The position numbers and the translations under genes were made by a program. Shown piece after piece: positions 19,244-28,896 of a DNA stretch of 64,000 nucleotides (positions within the stretch are counted from its first letter, which is position 1; each line of letters begins with the position of its first letter). This stretch comes from Riemerella anatipestifer ATCC 11845 = DSM 15868 (GTDB taxonomy: Bacteria > Bacteroidota > Bacteroidia > Flavobacteriales > Weeksellaceae), in assembly GCF_000252855.1 (NCBI RefSeq), contig NC_017045.1, forward strand, positions 1,116,001-1,180,000. Reading direction: 5' to 3'. The notes under the pieces were generated by a model. That model was not told the DNA's origin and searched no databases. It was given only the letters and a program-made list of their open reading frames with translations.

Positions 19244-19621
19244 TTATTTACTTGCCTTCTTCTTGTTAGCAACAGTTTTTCTTTTTCCTTTACGGGTTCT
19301 AGAATTGTTTTTCGTTCTTTGGCCTCTTAAAGGTAATCCCAGTCTGTGACGTATTCCTCGTTGGCATCCTATGTCCATCAATCTCTTGATGTTCAATTGC
19401 ACTTCAGAACGCAACTCTCCTTCTACTTTAATGTTTTCAGAGATGTAGTTTCTGATTGCAGCCAATTCATCGTCATTCCATTCATTGACTTTCTTGTCTT
19501 CGCTGATTCCAGCGTTCTTCAAAATTTCTGACGCGGTGCTTTTTCCAATTCCGTAGATATAGGTAAGCCCTATTACGCCTCTTTTGTTTTTTGGTAAATC
19601 AATACCTGCAATTCTCGCCAT
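19244..19621 (-). CDS. rpsM: 30S ribosomal protein S13
   Basis: 125 residues. It begins [14 protein letters not shown] and contains [19 protein letters not shown], both diagnostic of S13. It is in the head of the 30S subunit and contacts tRNA. Only 17 bases separate it from rpmJ upstream. Confidence 0.97.
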   Translation of the reverse strand: MARIAGIDLPKNKRGVIGLTYIYGIGKSTASEILKNAGISEDKKVNEWNDDELAAIRNYISENIKVEGELRSEVQLNIKRLMDIGCQRGIRHRLGLPLRGQRTKNNSRTRKGKRKTVANKKKASK

Positions 19622-19638
19622 AATTTAATTTTGCTAAA

Positions 19639-19755
19639 TTAGCCTTGTCTTTGTTTAAATTTAGGGTTCTTTTTGTTAATAATGTACAATCTGCCTTTTC
19701 TTCTTACGATTTTGCAGTCTGCACTTCTCTTCTTAATTGATGCTCTTACTTTCAT
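19639..19755 (-). CDS. rpmJ: 50S ribosomal protein L36 (zinc-free type)
   Basis: 38 codons read directly from the sequence: it starts [12 protein letters not shown] and ends N-P-K-F-K-Q-R-Q-G. This is the usual L36 length and place (infA-rpmJ-rpsM). Of the C-x-x-C and C/H zinc ligands of canonical L36 only one cysteine (C14) remains, so this is the C-minus form that does not bind zinc. Confidence 0.95.
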   Translation of the reverse strand: MKVRASIKKRSADCKIVRRKGRLYIINKKNPKFKQRQG

Positions 19756-19799
19756 AATGTTTTCTTTATGCTATAGCCTCTGCTATATAAGCTCTTAAA

Positions 19800-20015
19800 T
19801 TAATATCTAAATGTAATTCTTCCTTTAGATAAGTCATACGGAGAAAGCTCCAATTTAACTTTATCACCTGGAAGAAGTTTTATATAATGCATCCTCATTT
19901 TACCAGAAATATGAGCTATCAAAACATGCCCATTTTCTAGCTCTACTCTAAACATGGCGTTAGATAGTGCTTCCACTATCACGCCATCTTGTTCTATGTG
20001 TTTCTGTTTAGCCAT
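19800..20015 (-). CDS. infA: Translation initiation factor IF-1
   Basis: 71 residues, a single OB fold of the S1 type: [20 protein letters not shown], then [10 protein letters not shown]. It blocks the ribosomal A site during initiation. It lies 12 bases after secY, the common arrangement. Confidence 0.96.
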   Translation of the reverse strand: MAKQKHIEQDGVIVEALSNAMFRVELENGHVLIAHISGKMRMHYIKLLPGDKVKLELSPYDLSKGRITFRY

Positions 20016-20027
20016 AATACTTCTTTC

Positions 20028-21407
20028 CTATTGGTTAGATGTTCTAGACAACTTAGATTGCATTAACCCATCATAATGATGATTCAACAAATAGGTATTG
20101 ATTTGCTGTACTGTATCCAGGATAACTCCCACCATAATAAGTAGTGAGGTACCACCAAAAAATAGAGCAAATCTATCTGTTTGAACCAAACTTCCATACA
20201 CTAAAGCCGGAAGGACTGCAAAGATAGCTAAAAAAATTGCACCTGGCAAAGTAATTTTAGATAAAATATCATCTAAGTAGTCTGCAGTCTCTTGTCCAGG
20301 TCTTACCTTTGGAATTAAACCTCCATTTCTTTTAAGGTCATCAGCCATCTGATTTACTGGAATTGTAATAGCAGTATAGAAGAATGAGAAGATAATGATA
20401 AGTATAGCAAACAGCAAGTTGTATTGCCAACTAAATACATTTTTAAATCCAGCTAGGAAAGTGTTTGTTTCATCTACTTTAGTTAAAAGCCCAGGTACAA
20501 ACATTAATGCTTGTGCAAAGATAATTGGCATCACCCCAGAAGCATTAACTTTCAATGGAATCCACTGTCTTGCTCCCTGCATAAGGTTTCTTGTATTTCC
20601 TCCTCTTGCTTGAGCTCTACTCACATACTGAATAGGTATTTTTCTTACCGCGACAGAGAGTACAATCGCTAACAATACTACAACTAGCCAAAACAAAATT
20701 TCAACCAATATCATGATAGTTCCCATACCTCCTTTACCTGTTTGAGCTGTTACCTCTTGTATAAAAGCCATAGGTAAATCGGCTAAAATCCCCACCATAA
20801 TTAGTATTGATATACCATTACCTATACCTTTATCTGTAATTTTCTCTCCTAACCACATTGCAAATACAGAACCTGCAACTAAAATTACAATACTAGGCAA
20901 CCAAAACATAATAGAAGAAGGATCTACATAGTATGCTGATGCAAACTGAGAGTAAGGTAAGAATAGCCCCGTAATAGAACCCAAATAAGAAGGTGCTTGA
21001 ACCAAACATACCGCTATTGTTAACCAACGCGTAATTTGGTTAAGAGTATTTCTACCCGATTCACCATCTTTCTGTAATTTCTGTAAATACGGAATAGCCA
21101 TCCCCATCAGCTGAACAATAATAGAAGCCGAAATATAAGGCATAATACCTAACGCCATAATGGAAGCACGGCTAAACGCACCTCCAGTGAATGACGATAG
21201 TAAACCTAATAATCCTGCTCCCTGTTTACTACCACCTTGATTTTGGTATTGCTCTAAAAGAGTTCCTACCTCTGTCATGTTGATAGCTGGTAGAGATATA
21301 TAGGATGCGAATCTATACACCAATATCATCCCTAAAGTAAAAAGAATTTTATCCTTTAGCTCTTTAAGGCTCCAAATGTTTTTAAGTGTTTGTATAAATT
21401 CTTTCAT
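20028..21407 (-). CDS. secY: Preprotein translocase subunit SecY
   Basis: 459 residues with about ten membrane segments. It is the channel of the Sec translocon. Conserved stretches include G-I-M-P-Y-I-S-A-S-I-I-V-Q-L near 85, G-I-G-N-G-I-S near 195 and the cytosolic loop P-I-Q-Y-V-S-R-A near 255. The start ATG lies 8 bases after the rplO stop. Confidence 0.97.
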   Translation of the reverse strand: MKEFIQTLKNIWSLKELKDKILFTLGMILVYRFASYISLPAINMTEVGTLLEQYQNQGGSKQGAGLLGLLSSFTGGAFSRASIMALGIMPYISASIIVQLMGMAIPYLQKLQKDGESGRNTLNQITRWLTIAVCLVQAPSYLGSITGLFLPYSQFASAYYVDPSSIMFWLPSIVILVAGSVFAMWLGEKITDKGIGNGISILIMVGILADLPMAFIQEVTAQTGKGGMGTIMILVEILFWLVVVLLAIVLSVAVRKIPIQYVSRAQARGGNTRNLMQGARQWIPLKVNASGVMPIIFAQALMFVPGLLTKVDETNTFLAGFKNVFSWQYNLLFAILIIIFSFFYTAITIPVNQMADDLKRNGGLIPKVRPGQETADYLDDILSKITLPGAIFLAIFAVLPALVYGSLVQTDRFALFFGGTSLLIMVGVILDTVQQINTYLLNHHYDGLMQSKLSRTSNQ

Positions 21408-21415
21408 TGTAATAA

Positions 21416-21865
21416 TTAAAGGGTAACTACTTTACCTCCTGCTTTATTGATTAATTCTTCTGCAGATTTAGTAAACTTATTTGCAGAGATAGACACTGCA
21501 GATTTAAGCTCTCCTCTTCCCATGATTTTGATTAAATCATTTTTAGAAGCCAAACCATTTTCTACTAAAACTTCTTTAGTGATATCACCTTTGATTCCTT
21601 TAGTATCTATAAGAGCTTGAATAGTATCTAAATTGATACCTCTGTAGTCTTTTCTGCTAATGTTGTTAAATCCAAATTTAGGAAGTCTTCTTTGTAAAGG
21701 CATTTGTCCTCCTTCAAATCCTATTTTCATAGAGTATCCAGAACGAGACTTTTGTCCTTTATGTCCTTTTGTAGAGGTACCTCCTTTTCCACTTCCTTGT
21801 CCTCTACCAATTCTTTTAGAATTATGTGTAGAACCTTTAGCTGGTTTTATGTTATTTAAATTCAT
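21416..21865 (-). CDS. rplO: 50S ribosomal protein L15
   Basis: 149 residues. The Gly/Lys-rich N-terminus (R-I-G-R-G-Q-G-S-G-K-G-G-T-S-T-K-G-H-K-G) and G-F-E-G-G-Q-M-P-L are diagnostic of L15. An 80-base spacer with a foldable inverted repeat precedes it, which is unusual in this tight operon. Confidence 0.97.
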   Translation of the reverse strand: MNLNNIKPAKGSTHNSKRIGRGQGSGKGGTSTKGHKGQKSRSGYSMKIGFEGGQMPLQRRLPKFGFNNISRKDYRGINLDTIQALIDTKGIKGDITKEVLVENGLASKNDLIKIMGRGELKSAVSISANKFTKSAEELINKAGGKVVTL

Positions 21866-21880
21866 TTGTTTTAAATTTAA

Positions 21881-21928
21881 GATTGAAGATTCAAAACTAG
21901 GAGGTCCTATTCAATCACAAAACCTCCT
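21881..21928 (-). other. Hairpin / possible pseudoknot in the rpmD-rplO spacer
   Basis: In the mRNA sense AGGAGGT (21928-21922) pairs with ACCTCCT (21905-21899). The 16-nt loop contains GATTGAA (21916-21910), complementary to TTCAATC (21887-21881) just downstream, the geometry of an H-type pseudoknot. It ends 15 bases before the rplO start codon. Seen in sequence; a regulatory role is inference. Confidence 0.5.
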
Positions 21929-21945
21929 GTTTATTATCTAAATTT

Positions 21946-22122
21946 CTATTTTTGAACTTCTACTAAGTGCTGTACAGCAGCTACCATACCTAATATAGCA
22001 GGTGTAGCTTCGTGCTCTACTACTTGATGTAACTTTCTAAGACCTAAAGCTTCAAGGGTTCTCTTTTGAGTTTTAGTTCTACCAATAGCACTTCTTACTT
22101 GTTTTACTTTAATTGTTGCCAT
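21946..22122 (-). CDS. rpmD: 50S ribosomal protein L30
   Basis: 58 residues read directly. It starts M-A-T-I-K-V-K-Q-V-R-S-A-I-G-R and contains the L30 core T-L-E-A-L-G-L-R-K-L-H-Q. Normal length, and the normal position between rpsE and rplO. Confidence 0.95.
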   Translation of the reverse strand: MATIKVKQVRSAIGRTKTQKRTLEALGLRKLHQVVEHEATPAILGMVAAVQHLVEVQK

Positions 22123-22132
22123 TTTTTCAAAA

Positions 22133-22654
22133 TTAACCGTTAAATACTTTACTCAATGTTACACCTCTCATTCTTGCGATTTCTTCTGGTCTTCTGATAT
22201 CTAACAAAGCTTTGAAAGTTGCTTTTACCACATTGTGCGGGTTAGAAGAACCTTTTGACTTTGAAAGAATGTCATGTACACCAGCTGATTCTAGCACTGC
22301 TCTTACCGCACCACCTGCGATAAGCCCTGTACCGTGAGAAGCAGGTCTCAAGAAGATATTAGCTCCACCATATCTGGCTGTAGTTTCGTGCGGAATTGTA
22401 TGGTTTACAACAGGAACTTTTACTAGGTTTTTCTTAGCATCTTCTACTGCTTTGGAAATTGCAGAAGCTACTTCTTTAGATTTTCCTAATCCGTAACCTA
22501 TAACACCATCTTCATTTCCTACCACCACGATTGCTGAGAAGCCGAAAGCTCTACCTCCTTTAGTAACCTTAGTAACTCTATTAACAGCCACTAAACGATC
22601 TACTAATTCTAAACCTCCAGGTTTTACTCTTTCTATATTATCTAATCCTAACAT
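22133..22654 (-). CDS. rpsE: 30S ribosomal protein S5
   Basis: 173 residues. The N-terminal dsRNA-binding-like domain has [16 protein letters not shown] and [10 protein letters not shown]. The C-terminal half has [15 protein letters not shown]. It acts in decoding accuracy at the 30S mRNA entry. Confidence 0.97.
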   Translation of the reverse strand: MLGLDNIERVKPGGLELVDRLVAVNRVTKVTKGGRAFGFSAIVVVGNEDGVIGYGLGKSKEVASAISKAVEDAKKNLVKVPVVNHTIPHETTARYGGANIFLRPASHGTGLIAGGAVRAVLESAGVHDILSKSKGSSNPHNVVKATFKALLDIRRPEEIARMRGVTLSKVFNG

Positions 22655-22667
22655 AATTTTTTAACTT

Positions 22668-23021
22668 TTAAAATTTCAAACCTCCTTCTCTAGCACCATC
22701 AGCAAGAGCTTTTACTCTACCGTGATACACAAAACCATTTCTATCAAATACTACTTTCTCATACCCTGCAGCAATAGCTTTCTGAGCGATAGCTTTACCA
22801 ACAGCCGTTGAAATTTCTACTTTTGTTCCTTTAGCATCAAAACCTTTCTCTCTTGAAGAGGCTTGTACTAAAGTTTTACCTTCTTTATCATCAATAAGCT
22901 GAGCATAGATTTCTTTATTACTTTTGAATACAGATAATCTTGGTGCTGCTTGAGTTCCGGAAACTTTTCCTCTAACTCTTCTCTTTATTCTTAATCTTTT
23001 CTGTTCTTTACTTAGTGCCAT
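22668..23021 (-). CDS. rplR: 50S ribosomal protein L18
   Basis: 117 residues. Signatures: [16 protein letters not shown] and the C-terminal [21 protein letters not shown]. It binds 5S rRNA. Spacing to rpsE is 13 bases. Confidence 0.97.
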   Translation of the reverse strand: MALSKEQKRLRIKRRVRGKVSGTQAAPRLSVFKSNKEIYAQLIDDKEGKTLVQASSREKGFDAKGTKVEISTAVGKAIAQKAIAAGYEKVVFDRNGFVYHGRVKALADGAREGGLKF

Positions 23022-23032
23022 TTTCTTAAATT

Positions 23033-23578
23033 TTAAGCAGATTTACCAGCCTTTCTTCTAATTTGTTCTCCTACAAATCTAACCCCTTTACCTTTATATG
23101 GCTCAGGTTTTCTGAAAGATCTAATTTTTGCAGCTACCATACCCAATAATTGCTTATCATAAGATGATAAAGTAATGATAGGGTTCTTACCTTTCTCTGT
23201 TACAGTTTCTACCTGAACTTCAGAAGGAAGCTCTAGTATAATACCGTGAGAAAAACCAAGAGCTAATTCTAATCTTTGTCCTTGATTAGATGCTCTATAA
23301 CCAACTCCCACAAGCTCTAACTTCTTAGTAAAACCTTCAGAAGTTCCAACTACCATGTTATTGATTAGTGCTCTATAAAGTCCGTGAAGAGCTTTATGCT
23401 GTTTAGACTCAGACGGTCTGTTAACTGTAAGTACACCGTCATTTTGTTCTATAGTAATACCTCCTGTAAGTTCCTGAGTAAGTTCTCCTTTAGGACCTTT
23501 TACAGTTACCACACCGTCTTTCTCAGTGATAGTAACCCCAGAAGGAATTGTTATAATTGCTTTACCAATTCTTGACAT
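23033..23578 (-). CDS. rplF: 50S ribosomal protein L6
   Basis: 181 residues with two repeated L6 domains. It starts [15 protein letters not shown] and ends with [12 protein letters not shown], the L6 signature. It is near the sarcin-ricin loop of the 50S subunit. Confidence 0.97.
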   Translation of the reverse strand: MSRIGKAIITIPSGVTITEKDGVVTVKGPKGELTQELTGGITIEQNDGVLTVNRPSESKQHKALHGLYRALINNMVVGTSEGFTKKLELVGVGYRASNQGQRLELALGFSHGIILELPSEVQVETVTEKGKNPIITLSSYDKQLLGMVAAKIRSFRKPEPYKGKGVRFVGEQIRRKAGKSA

Positions 23579-23595
23579 TTTCCTTTTATTAAAAA

Positions 23596-23994
23596 TTAAT
23601 ATACATAGCAGATTACCTCTCCACCTACTTTCTCTAATCTCGCTTTTTTGTCAGTCATCACTCCTTTAGAAGTAGATATAATAGCTACACCTAAGCCATT
23701 AAGTACTCTTGGAAGTTCTGCAGAACCTTTGTACTGTCTTAAACCAGGTCTAGAAGCTCTTTGGATAGACTTAATTGCTGGTTTACCAGTTTGTTTGTCG
23801 TACTTTAAAGCGATTTTAATAGTTCCTTGAACTGCATTGTCTTCAAACTTGTAGTTCAAGATATAACCTTGATCAAATAAGATTTTAGTAATCTCCTTTT
23901 TGATTTTCGATGCAGGAATTTCCACCACTTTGTGGCCTGCGCTTTGTGCGTTCCTTACTCTAGTTAGGAAATCTGAAATTGGATCTGTTACCAT
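23596..23994 (-). CDS. rpsH: 30S ribosomal protein S8
   Basis: 132 residues. It starts M-V-T-D-P-I-S-D-F-L-T-R-V-R-N-A and ends S-T-S-K-G-V-M-T-D-K-K-A-R, both diagnostic. S8 binds 16S rRNA helix 21 and in E. coli represses translation of the spc operon by binding a hairpin in the mRNA. Here a 16-bp hairpin lies 40 bases upstream of its start. Confidence 0.97.
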   Translation of the reverse strand: MVTDPISDFLTRVRNAQSAGHKVVEIPASKIKKEITKILFDQGYILNYKFEDNAVQGTIKIALKYDKQTGKPAIKSIQRASRPGLRQYKGSAELPRVLNGLGVAIISTSKGVMTDKKARLEKVGGEVICYVY

Positions 23995-24033
23995 TTTTCG
24001 TTTTTTAAAATTATTGGTTTATGATAATCAGTA

Positions 24034-24086
24034 TTTGAAGGCTTTAAAGTTAAAGGCAAAAGCTAAATATCTTCAAAGCCCTCAAA
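24034..24086 (-). other. 16-bp hairpin in the rpsN-rpsH spacer
   Basis: On the mRNA strand TTTGAGGGCTTTGAAG (24086-24071) pairs with CTTTAAAGCCTTCAAA (24049-24034) over all 16 positions, two of them G-U; loop 21 nt. On the other strand those two pairs would be A-C mismatches, so the pairing fits RNA of the transcribed sense. It sits in a 120-base gap, upstream of rpsH. Confidence 0.65.
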
Positions 24087-24114
24087 CTTAATTATCTTGA
24101 TTTGTTAAAAATTA

Positions 24115-24384
24115 TTACCAACTTGCTTTTTTAACTCCAGGTATTAAACCTTGGTTAGCCATTTCTCTAAAAGTTACTCTAGAGATACCGAAAGTTCTCA
24201 TGTATCCTCTGGGTCTTCCTGTAAGCTTGCAACGGTTATGCAACCTTACTGGCGAAGCATTTTTAGGTAATTTTTGTAATGCTTCATAATCTCCAGCTTC
24301 TTTTAGAGCTTTTCTTTTAGCAGCATATTTAGCAACTAGTGCTTCTCTTTTGCGCTCACGCGCTTTCATTGATTCTTTAGCCAT
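24115..24384 (-). CDS. rpsN: 30S ribosomal protein S14 (zinc-free type)
   Basis: 89 residues, the longer C-minus form with no C-x-x-C. Signatures: [14 protein letters not shown] and [11 protein letters not shown]. Position rplE-rpsN-rpsH is standard. The start follows the rplE stop by 5 bases. Confidence 0.96.
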   Translation of the reverse strand: MAKESMKARERKREALVAKYAAKRKALKEAGDYEALQKLPKNASPVRLHNRCKLTGRPRGYMRTFGISRVTFREMANQGLIPGVKKASW

Positions 24385-24389
24385 TCTTC

Positions 24390-24941
24390 TTAGTTCTTTT
24401 TAAATGGTAAACCGAAATGAGTTAATAAGGCTTTAGCCTCTTTATCTGTTCTAGCACTTGTTACGAAAGTGATATCCATACCTTGTATTTTTTTCACTTT
24501 ATCAATAACAATCTCAGGGAAGATAATTTGCTCAGTAATACCTAAGTTATAGTTCCCTCTACCGTCAAAACCATCAGCTTTGATTCCGTTAAAATCTCTA
24601 ATTCTAGGTAGAGCAGAAGATGTAAGTCTATCTAAAAACTCGTACATTTTATCTGCTCTTAGCGTTACCTTTGCACCAATAGGCATACCTTTTCTTAGTT
24701 TGAAAGAAGCTTCATCTTTCTTAGAAAGAGTACCTACAGCTTTTTGTCCGGTAATTGCCGTTAATTCTTCCACTGCATAATCTACGATTTTTTTATCCGC
24801 AGTAGCAGCTCCTAAACCTTGGGATACAACGATTTTCTCTAATTTAGGTACTTGCATTACAGACTTATACCCAAACTCTTCCATCATTGCAGGAACAATT
24901 TTCTCTTTATATAATTTTTTAGGTCTTGCTATATATTCCAT
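24390..24941 (-). CDS. rplE: 50S ribosomal protein L5
   Basis: 183 residues. Signatures: [29 protein letters not shown] and [10 protein letters not shown]. It binds 5S rRNA and contacts P-site tRNA. Confidence 0.97.
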   Translation of the reverse strand: MEYIARPKKLYKEKIVPAMMEEFGYKSVMQVPKLEKIVVSQGLGAATADKKIVDYAVEELTAITGQKAVGTLSKKDEASFKLRKGMPIGAKVTLRADKMYEFLDRLTSSALPRIRDFNGIKADGFDGRGNYNLGITEQIIFPEIVIDKVKKIQGMDITFVTSARTDKEAKALLTHFGLPFKKN

Positions 24942-24950
24942 CGTTCTTTA

Positions 24951-25271
24951 TTATAAAGTTTTACCAGTAGTTTTAGCTACTCTTACTTTCTTATCTCCTT
25001 CCATTTTATATCCCACTCTAGTAGCTTTTCCGTTTTCATCCATCAAAGCTACATTAGATATATGGAGAGAAGCTTCTTTCTCTACGATACCACCTTGAGG
25101 GTTTGCAGCTGAAGGCTTAGTATGTTTTTTAACAATATTTACACCTGCTACTATCACTCTAGGATCTTTACCTTCTTTTCTGATTACCTCAAGAACTTCT
25201 CCTTTGCTTCCTTTATTTTTTCCAGTGGTAACGATAACATTATCACCTCTTTTAATTTTAACTTTTGTCAT
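24951..25271 (-). CDS. rplX: 50S ribosomal protein L24
   Basis: 106 residues with an N-terminal KOW motif (K-I-K-R-G-D-N-V-I-V-T-T-G-K-N-K-G). It is an assembly initiator of the 50S subunit. Nine bases from rplE and 19 from rplN. Confidence 0.96.
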   Translation of the reverse strand: MTKVKIKRGDNVIVTTGKNKGSKGEVLEVIRKEGKDPRVIVAGVNIVKKHTKPSAANPQGGIVEKEASLHISNVALMDENGKATRVGYKMEGDKKVRVAKTTGKTL

Positions 25272-25290
25272 TGTTTTAAAATTTTTAAAA

Positions 25291-25659
25291 TTAAAGTACT
25301 TCAGGAGCTAATGAAATAATCTTCATATATTCCTTATCTCTTAATTCACGAGCAACTGGTCCGAAAACACGAGTTCCTCTCATCTCTCCAGCAGCATTTA
25401 AAAGAACACAAGCATTGTCATCAAAAGAGATGTAAGATCCATCTTTTCTTCTAACTGCTTTTTTAGTTCTCACTACTACTGCTTTAGATACTTGCCCTTT
25501 CTTAGCATTTCCTGTAGGAGTAGAATCTTTGATAGTCACTACGATTTTATCACCCACAGATGCATATCTTCTTTTGGTACCTCCCAAAACTCTGATTACT
25601 AATACTTCTTTAGCACCAGTATTATCAGCTACTTTTAATCTTGATTCTGTTTGTAACAT
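25291..25659 (-). CDS. rplN: 50S ribosomal protein L14
   Basis: 122 residues. It starts [17 protein letters not shown] and contains [13 protein letters not shown], both diagnostic. Its ATG overlaps the rpsQ stop by one base. Confidence 0.97.
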   Translation of the reverse strand: MLQTESRLKVADNTGAKEVLVIRVLGGTKRRYASVGDKIVVTIKDSTPTGNAKKGQVSKAVVVRTKKAVRRKDGSYISFDDNACVLLNAAGEMRGTRVFGPVARELRDKEYMKIISLAPEVL

Positions 25660-25913
25660 TACTTAGCTCTTTCTATGATTCTTACTAATCTCCATCTTTT
25701 ATTTTTGCTCAAAGGTCTTGTTTCTTGGATAAGAACAGTATCGCCTTCGTTACACTCGTTGTTTTCATCGTGTGCGGTATATTTTTTCGTTTTCAAAACG
25801 AACTTACCGTACATTGGGTGCTTCATTTTCATAGTCTCACTAACAACAATGGTCTTTTCCATTTTATTGCTCGAAACTACTCCGATTCTTTCTTTTCTTA
25901 AATTTCTTTCCAT
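25659..25913 (-). CDS. rpsQ: 30S ribosomal protein S17
   Basis: 84 residues. Signatures: [19 protein letters not shown] and the central H-P-M-Y-G-K-F. It is a primary 16S rRNA binder and shares one base with rplN. Confidence 0.96.
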   Translation of the reverse strand: MERNLRKERIGVVSSNKMEKTIVVSETMKMKHPMYGKFVLKTKKYTAHDENNECNEGDTVLIQETRPLSKNKRWRLVRIIERAK

Positions 25914-25928
25914 AATAAAATGAAATTC

Positions 25929-26114
25929 TTATTGTTTGTTAGTTAGTTCAGTTTCAAGTCTTGCGATAGTCTTCCTCAAATCTCTGATTTGGATAGGATT
26001 TTCAATTGGGCTAATTCTGTGAGCTAATTTAAGTTTCCCATAAGTAGCTTTCACTTCTACCAATTTACTTTTTAAATCCTCTACGCTTAGATTTTTAATT
26101 TCAGCTTTTTTCAT
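25929..26114 (-). CDS. rpmC: 50S ribosomal protein L29
   Basis: 61 residues, helical hairpin type. L-K-S-K-L-V-E-V-K-A-T-Y-G-K-L-K and N-P-I-Q-I-R-D-L-R-K-T-I-A-R are typical of L29. It lies near the peptide exit tunnel. Confidence 0.95.
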   Translation of the reverse strand: MKKAEIKNLSVEDLKSKLVEVKATYGKLKLAHRISPIENPIQIRDLRKTIARLETELTNKQ

Positions 26115-26125
26115 TTCTAAAAGAT

Positions 26126-26551
26126 TTATCGAGGTTTAACAAAATCGTTTGCTACTACAAACTTAGTAACTACAGGAAGTTTCTGAGCTGCAAGTCTTAA
26201 AGCTTCTTTAGCTACTTCGTAAGGAACACCTCCTACTTCAAACATGATTTTACCTGGCTTCACTACAGCTACCCAATATTCTACAGCACCTTTACCTTTA
26301 CCCATACGCACTTCTGCAGGCTTTTTAGTAACTGGCTTATCTGGGAATATTTTAATCCATAGCTGTCCTTCTCTCTTCATATATCTAGTTGCAGCGATAC
26401 GAGCTGCCTCTATTTGTCTTGCAGTAATCCAAGCACCTTCTGTAGCTTTAATACCGAATGTTCCGTAAGCAAGCCTATGTCCTCTGTTGGCATTGCCTTT
26501 CATTTTCATTTTATGAACCTTACGGAATTTGGTTCTTCTTGGTTGTAACAT
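26126..26551 (-). CDS. rplP: 50S ribosomal protein L16
   Basis: 141 residues. It starts [14 protein letters not shown] and contains [16 protein letters not shown], the L16 signature. It helps position A-site tRNA. A 110-base spacer with heptad repeats separates it from rpsC. Confidence 0.97.
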   Translation of the reverse strand: MLQPRRTKFRKVHKMKMKGNANRGHRLAYGTFGIKATEGAWITARQIEAARIAATRYMKREGQLWIKIFPDKPVTKKPAEVRMGKGKGAVEYWVAVVKPGKIMFEVGGVPYEVAKEALRLAAQKLPVVTKFVVANDFVKPR

Positions 26552-26562
26552 AATTTTATATA

Positions 26563-26658
26563 TTAGATGTTAGATGTTAGATGTTAGATTGAAAAAAATT
26601 AAATTCAGCTCTTGTAACGGAAGATCTAATTTCTAATTTCTATCTTCTAACTCTAATT
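26563..26658. repeat. Inverted heptad repeats in the rpsC-rplP spacer
   Basis: On the plus strand TTAGATG is repeated in tandem 3.9 times (26563-26589). Thirty-six bases further on are four heptads of the form CTAAnnn / CTATnnn (26626-26653), the complementary sense. Both arrays have a period of 7, so the arms can pair as a long imperfect hairpin in the operon mRNA. Function is unknown. Confidence 0.75.
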
Positions 26659-26661
26659 AAA

Positions 26662-27357
26662 TTATTTTCTTTCTCTTCTTTTATTACCAGAAGATTTTTT
26701 CTGAGTACCTACTAATGGAGAAAGTTCTCTCTTACCATATACTTCTCCTTTCATTATCCATACCTTAACACCTAATCTACCATAAGTAGTGTGTGCTTCT
26801 GCGATATGGTAATCTATATCAGCTCTGAAAGTAGATAACGGAATTCTTCCTTCTTTGAAAGACTCACTTCTTGCCATTTCAGCACCGTTTAATCTTCCTG
26901 AAATTTGGATTTTAATTCCCTCTGCTCCCATTCTCATAGCTCCTGCGATAGCCATTTTAACAGCTCTTCTGTAAGAAATTCTGTTTTCAATTTGCTTAGC
27001 TACGCTATCTGCTACTAATACAGCATCTAACTCAGGTCTTTTAATTTCAAAGATATTGATTTGAACATCTTTACCAGTAAGTTTCTTTAACTCTTCTTTT
27101 AGTTTATCTACTTCCTGACCACCTTTACCGATGATAAGTCCCGGTCTAGCAGTAGTAATAGTTACAGTAACTAACTTAAGGGTTCTATCAATATAAATTC
27201 TTGAAATACCACCTTTAGATAATCTTGCCTCAAGATATCTTCTGATTTTGTAGTCTTCTGCGATTCTGTCTCCATAATCGTTTCCTCCAAACCAGTTAGA
27301 ATCCCATCCTCTGATGATACCTAGTCTATTACCAATTGGATTTGTTTTCTGTCCCAT
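26662..27357 (-). CDS. rpsC: 30S ribosomal protein S3
   Basis: 231 residues. It starts [13 protein letters not shown]; the KH domain has [10 protein letters not shown] near 80; the C-terminal domain has G-R-L-G-V-K-V-W-I near 195. It forms part of the mRNA entry of the 30S subunit. Confidence 0.97.
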   Translation of the reverse strand: MGQKTNPIGNRLGIIRGWDSNWFGGNDYGDRIAEDYKIRRYLEARLSKGGISRIYIDRTLKLVTVTITTARPGLIIGKGGQEVDKLKEELKKLTGKDVQINIFEIKRPELDAVLVADSVAKQIENRISYRRAVKMAIAGAMRMGAEGIKIQISGRLNGAEMARSESFKEGRIPLSTFRADIDYHIAEAHTTYGRLGVKVWIMKGEVYGKRELSPLVGTQKKSSGNKRRERK

Positions 27358-27364
27358 ATCTTGA

Positions 27365-27769
27365 TTATTGATTATCTGTTTTTGAACCTAATACTAATGT
27401 TACATGGTTAGATCTTTTTCTAATTCTGTAACCTCTACCTTGTGGTGCAGGACGCAATCTTTTCAACTGTCTTGCACTATCTACATATATTTCCTTAACG
27501 AAAAGGTTAGCCTCTTCTATATCAGCTCCTTCATTTTTGTTTTGCCAGTTAGCAATTGCAGAAAGAAGAAGTTTTTCTAATTTATTAGAAGCCTCTTTTT
27601 TAGAATATCTAAGGATATATAGAGCTTTATCTACATTTTCTCCTCTAATGATATCAGCAACGAGTCTCATTTTTCTTGGAGAAGAAGGGCAATCATTAAG
27701 ACGTGCTTTTACCACATCTTGATTTGCTGCTTTACGTGCTATTGCACTATCTTGTTTTCTTTTTCCCAT
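27365..27769 (-). CDS. rplV: 50S ribosomal protein L22
   Basis: 134 residues. The C-terminal loop region [19 protein letters not shown] is the L22 signature that lines the exit tunnel; [11 protein letters not shown] is near 30. Seven bases separate it from rpsC. Confidence 0.97.
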   Translation of the reverse strand: MGKRKQDSAIARKAANQDVVKARLNDCPSSPRKMRLVADIIRGENVDKALYILRYSKKEASNKLEKLLLSAIANWQNKNEGADIEEANLFVKEIYVDSARQLKRLRPAPQGRGYRIRKRSNHVTLVLGSKTDNQ

Positions 27770-27774
27770 AATGA

Positions 27775-28053
27775 TTATCTGCTACCTTTATTTTTATTAC
27801 CTGAGTGACCTCTAAAAGATCTCGTTGGAGAAAATTCACCTAACTTATGTCCTACCATATTTTCAGTTACATAAACAGGTATGAAAGACTTACCATTATG
27901 TACTGCTATAGTTTGACCTACCATGTCTGGAGAAATCATAGATGCTCTAGACCATGTTTTAATTACCGTTTTCTTTCCTGATTCTATATTCGCTTGAACC
28001 TTCTTCTCTAATGAATGGTGAATGAAAGGTCCTTTTTTAAGTGATCTTGCCAT
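27775..28053 (-). CDS. rpsS: 30S ribosomal protein S19
   Basis: 92 residues. It starts [11 protein letters not shown], and near the C-terminus has [16 protein letters not shown], diagnostic of S19. It is in the 30S head, next to S13. Confidence 0.97.
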   Translation of the reverse strand: MARSLKKGPFIHHSLEKKVQANIESGKKTVIKTWSRASMISPDMVGQTIAVHNGKSFIPVYVTENMVGHKLGEFSPTRSFRGHSGNKNKGSR

Positions 28054-28055
28054 AA

Positions 28056-28877
28056 TTATTTTCTTTTGGATACGATGTAACGGTTAGACACTTTATTTTT
28101 CTTTCTAGTCTTGTAACCTTTAGCTGGTTTACCGTTTCTAGATCTAGGGTGACCTCCTGAAGATCTACCTTCACCACCACCCATTGGGTGATCTACTGGG
28201 TTCATTGCTACAGCTCTAGTTCTTGGTCTTCTACCTAACCATCTGCTTCTACCTGCTTTACCAGATACAGTAAGCTGATGGTCTGAATTAGACACAGAAC
28301 CAATCATAGCCATACACTCTACTAGAATCATTCTAGACTCTCCTGAAGGCAATTTAACGATAGCAAACTTACCATCTCTAGAAGTAAGCTGTGCAGAAGA
28401 ACCTGCACTTCTTGCTAAGATAGCTCCTTGTCCAGGTCTAAGCTCTATACAAGAGATAACAGTACCTAGAGGAATATCCTTTAATTTCATTGCATTACCT
28501 ACATCAGGTGTAGCTGTTTGTCCAGAAACTACAGTTTGTCCTACTTTGATACCGTTAGGAGCAATCATGTATCTCTTTTCTCCATCAGCATACTCTAATA
28601 AAGCGATGAACGCAGTTCTGTTTGGATCGTATTCCACAGTTTTTACAGTTGCCTTAACATCAAATTTGTTTCTTTTGAAGTCAATAATTCTGTACTTTCT
28701 TTTGTGTCCACCTCCAGTGTAACGCATGGTCATCTTACCAGTATTGTTACGACCGCCTTTCTTTGAAAGGCCTACAGTAAGGCTTTTCTCAGGTTTGTTG
28801 GTAGTAATCTCTTCAAAATTGTTTACAATTCTGAATCTCTGTCCTGGGGTGATAGGTTTTAATTTTCTAACAGACAT
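28056..28877 (-). CDS. rplB: 50S ribosomal protein L2
   Basis: 273 residues. Signatures: R-I-I-D-F-K-R-N-K near 63 and [16 protein letters not shown] near 222, with the conserved His of the peptidyl-transferase region. Two bases separate it from rpsS. Confidence 0.98.
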   Translation of the reverse strand: MSVRKLKPITPGQRFRIVNNFEEITTNKPEKSLTVGLSKKGGRNNTGKMTMRYTGGGHKRKYRIIDFKRNKFDVKATVKTVEYDPNRTAFIALLEYADGEKRYMIAPNGIKVGQTVVSGQTATPDVGNAMKLKDIPLGTVISCIELRPGQGAILARSAGSSAQLTSRDGKFAIVKLPSGESRMILVECMAMIGSVSNSDHQLTVSGKAGRSRWLGRRPRTRAVAMNPVDHPMGGGEGRSSGGHPRSRNGKPAKGYKTRKKNKVSNRYIVSKRK

Positions 28878-28896
28878 TACTATTATTTATAAATTA

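Noticed and set aside
24034-24086. Hairpin as a transcription terminator between rpsN and rpsH
   Set aside because: No T-run follows the stem, and essential genes of the same operon lie downstream.
26563-26658. Short repeats that might be a CRISPR array
   Set aside because: The units are 7 bases in direct tandem with no spacers, and no cas genes are near.
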